This document shows positions 5,651 through 6,525 of a stretch of DNA of 6,525 nucleotides, piece after piece. Under the pieces are notes generated by a model, which did not search any database, had not been told where the DNA came from, and saw nothing but the letters and a program-made list of their open reading frames with translations. Origin of the DNA: Alphaproteobacteria bacterium (GTDB lineage Bacteria > Pseudomonadota > Alphaproteobacteria > UBA828); contig JABJCZ010000017.1 in assembly GCA_018668475.1 (NCBI GenBank), positions 1-6,525 of the forward strand. The letters are read 5' to 3'. The position numbers and the translations under genes are program-made. Each line of letters starts with the position of its first letter. Within the stretch, counting starts at the first letter, position 1.

Positions 5651-6493
5651 ATGGGCATGACCAGACATGACTATCGGTGTTTTGGAGCCATGCTTAAAAA
5701 TCAACGCGGCAGTATCGGTGTGTTCGGCGCTTTGTTCCTGACCGTTTCAATATCGGCAGGGGCTTTGGCCGTCGATATTGGGCGCCTCGGGGTTTTGCGG
5801 AGTGAATTGCAAAACCGGGCAGATGCCGCTGCCATGGCTGGGGCCACCCAGCTCGATGGCCGCGCTGGCGCTCGGGCCCGAGCACTCGCAGTTGCCGGGC
5901 AGGCGACGACGGAATTCAGTAATGTGCCGGCGGGCGATGCCGAGCTGACTGTTTCCGGTGTGCGGTACTTCAGTGCGCTTGAACCTGATCTCGTTCTCGC
6001 GGATACAGATGCGGGTGCTGCATTTCTGGAGGTTTCGCTCGCGCCCAAAAGTGTTGAGATGGTGTTCGGTCCGATACTGGCCGCCTTCGGCCCGGACAGC
6101 AGCACCGCCGGGGCGCAATCCATGGGTGCGGTTGCTACGGCTGGCATTGACCCGTTCATCTGCCATGCGCCTCCGTTGATGATGTGTGACCTGATGGAGT
6201 TCGATCCGGCGCAGGACTTAACGGCACCCTCGGCAGCTGGTCGTCAGGTGCAGCTGAAGCAGTCGCAGAACAGTGGTAGCCCATTGGCACCCGGCAATTT
6301 TGGTTTGTTGTCTTTGCCTGATGGAAGCGCAGGTGCTGCAGACATTGAACGTGCCCTGGCCGCGGTCGAGCCGGAGGACTGCTACACACTTGATGTTACG
6401 ACGGCGACCGGGTCCAAAACCCAGAAGGTTCGAAACGGCATCAATGCCTGTCTGACGTCAGCGCTTATGGGACAAGCTAGTCGGATTGCATAA
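5651..6493 (+). CDS. TadG/TadE-like protein with N-terminal membrane anchor, possibly truncated
   Basis: The 280-residue product begins with the putative Flp pilus-assembly Tad (TadE/G-like) domain. A short basic N-terminus with RGS (19-21) precedes a hydrophobic segment (about 22-43, GVFGALFLTVSISAGALAV). Then come VDIGRL and LQNRADAAAMAGATQL (53-68), the family hallmark. The rest should be periplasmic, with Cys171 and Cys179 in ICHAPPLMMC, GRQVQLK (198-203 region), a GNFGLL stretch and Cys244. Such proteins assist Flp/Tad pilus assembly or sit in tad loci, but no other tad gene is in view. The start is uncertain: ATG at 5651, 5657 or 5690 are all in frame and none has a good Shine-Dalgarno, since the GGAG before 5690 is only 2 nt away. 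Relatives I know continue well past an N-x-RFD-x-Y motif. Here the frame reaches VRNGIN (260-265), then ends within 16 residues of unrelated sequence, suggesting truncation or frameshift. Confidence 0.78.
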   Translation: MGMTRHDYRCFGAMLKNQRGSIGVFGALFLTVSISAGALAVDIGRLGVLRSELQNRADAAAMAGATQLDGRAGARARALAVAGQATTEFSNVPAGDAELTVSGVRYFSALEPDLVLADTDAGAAFLEVSLAPKSVEMVFGPILAAFGPDSSTAGAQSMGAVATAGIDPFICHAPPLMMCDLMEFDPAQDLTAPSAAGRQVQLKQSQNSGSPLAPGNFGLLSLPDGSAGAADIERALAAVEPEDCYTLDVTTATGSKTQKVRNGINACLTSALMGQASRIA

Positions 6494-6525
6494 GGGAGTG
6501 TTTCTGGCTCATCGTAGTGACCGAA

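Overview
This window looks like a piece of an alphaproteobacterial chromosome, perhaps marine. That is inference from a GC-rich coding background, a GTG start, an AT-rich intergenic region with a CtrA-like box, a Tad-pilus-type gene, and an enzyme repertoire (HpsN-type dehydrogenase, acyl-CoA dehydrogenase-fold protein, GMC flavoprotein) typical of osmolyte and sulfonate degraders. No rRNA, tRNA, CRISPR or insertion sequence is visible.

Layout: on the minus strand, an HpsN/histidinol-dehydrogenase family gene (1753 down to 467) is followed after 25 bp by a short-chain dehydrogenase (SDR) that runs off the left edge (441 down to 1). Diverging from these across about 245 bp is a plus-strand set: an isochorismatase-fold hydrolase (1999-2700), overlapping by 8 bp an acyl-CoA dehydrogenase-fold gene (2693-3859), then after 30 bp a GMC oxidoreductase (3890-5509). 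After an AT-rich spacer (5510-5650) comes an apparently unrelated gene for a TadG-like secreted/membrane protein (5651-6493), which seems shortened at its C-terminus.

The main point of interest is the chemistry of the divergent cluster. The minus-strand dehydrogenase resembles HpsN, the sulfopropanediol (DHPS) 3-dehydrogenase, more than true HisD. The acyl-CoA dehydrogenase-like protein lacks a catalytic glutamate at both positions used by the family (Gln242 and Gly363 instead). It also carries an Arg86 in a C-x-T-x-x-R-I-x-V-D-x-N context, which is the signature described for 3-sulfinopropionyl-CoA desulfinase (AcdDPN7 type). The coupled isochorismatase-fold gene keeps the Asp and Cys of its triad but has Tyr in place of the Lys. 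Together these suggest an undescribed route for an organosulfur (sulfonate/sulfinate) or related C3 compound: alcohol oxidation by the GMC, SDR and HpsN-type enzymes, a hydrolytic step, and C-S cleavage on a CoA thioester. The pathway is a hypothesis; the residue observations are read directly from the sequence.
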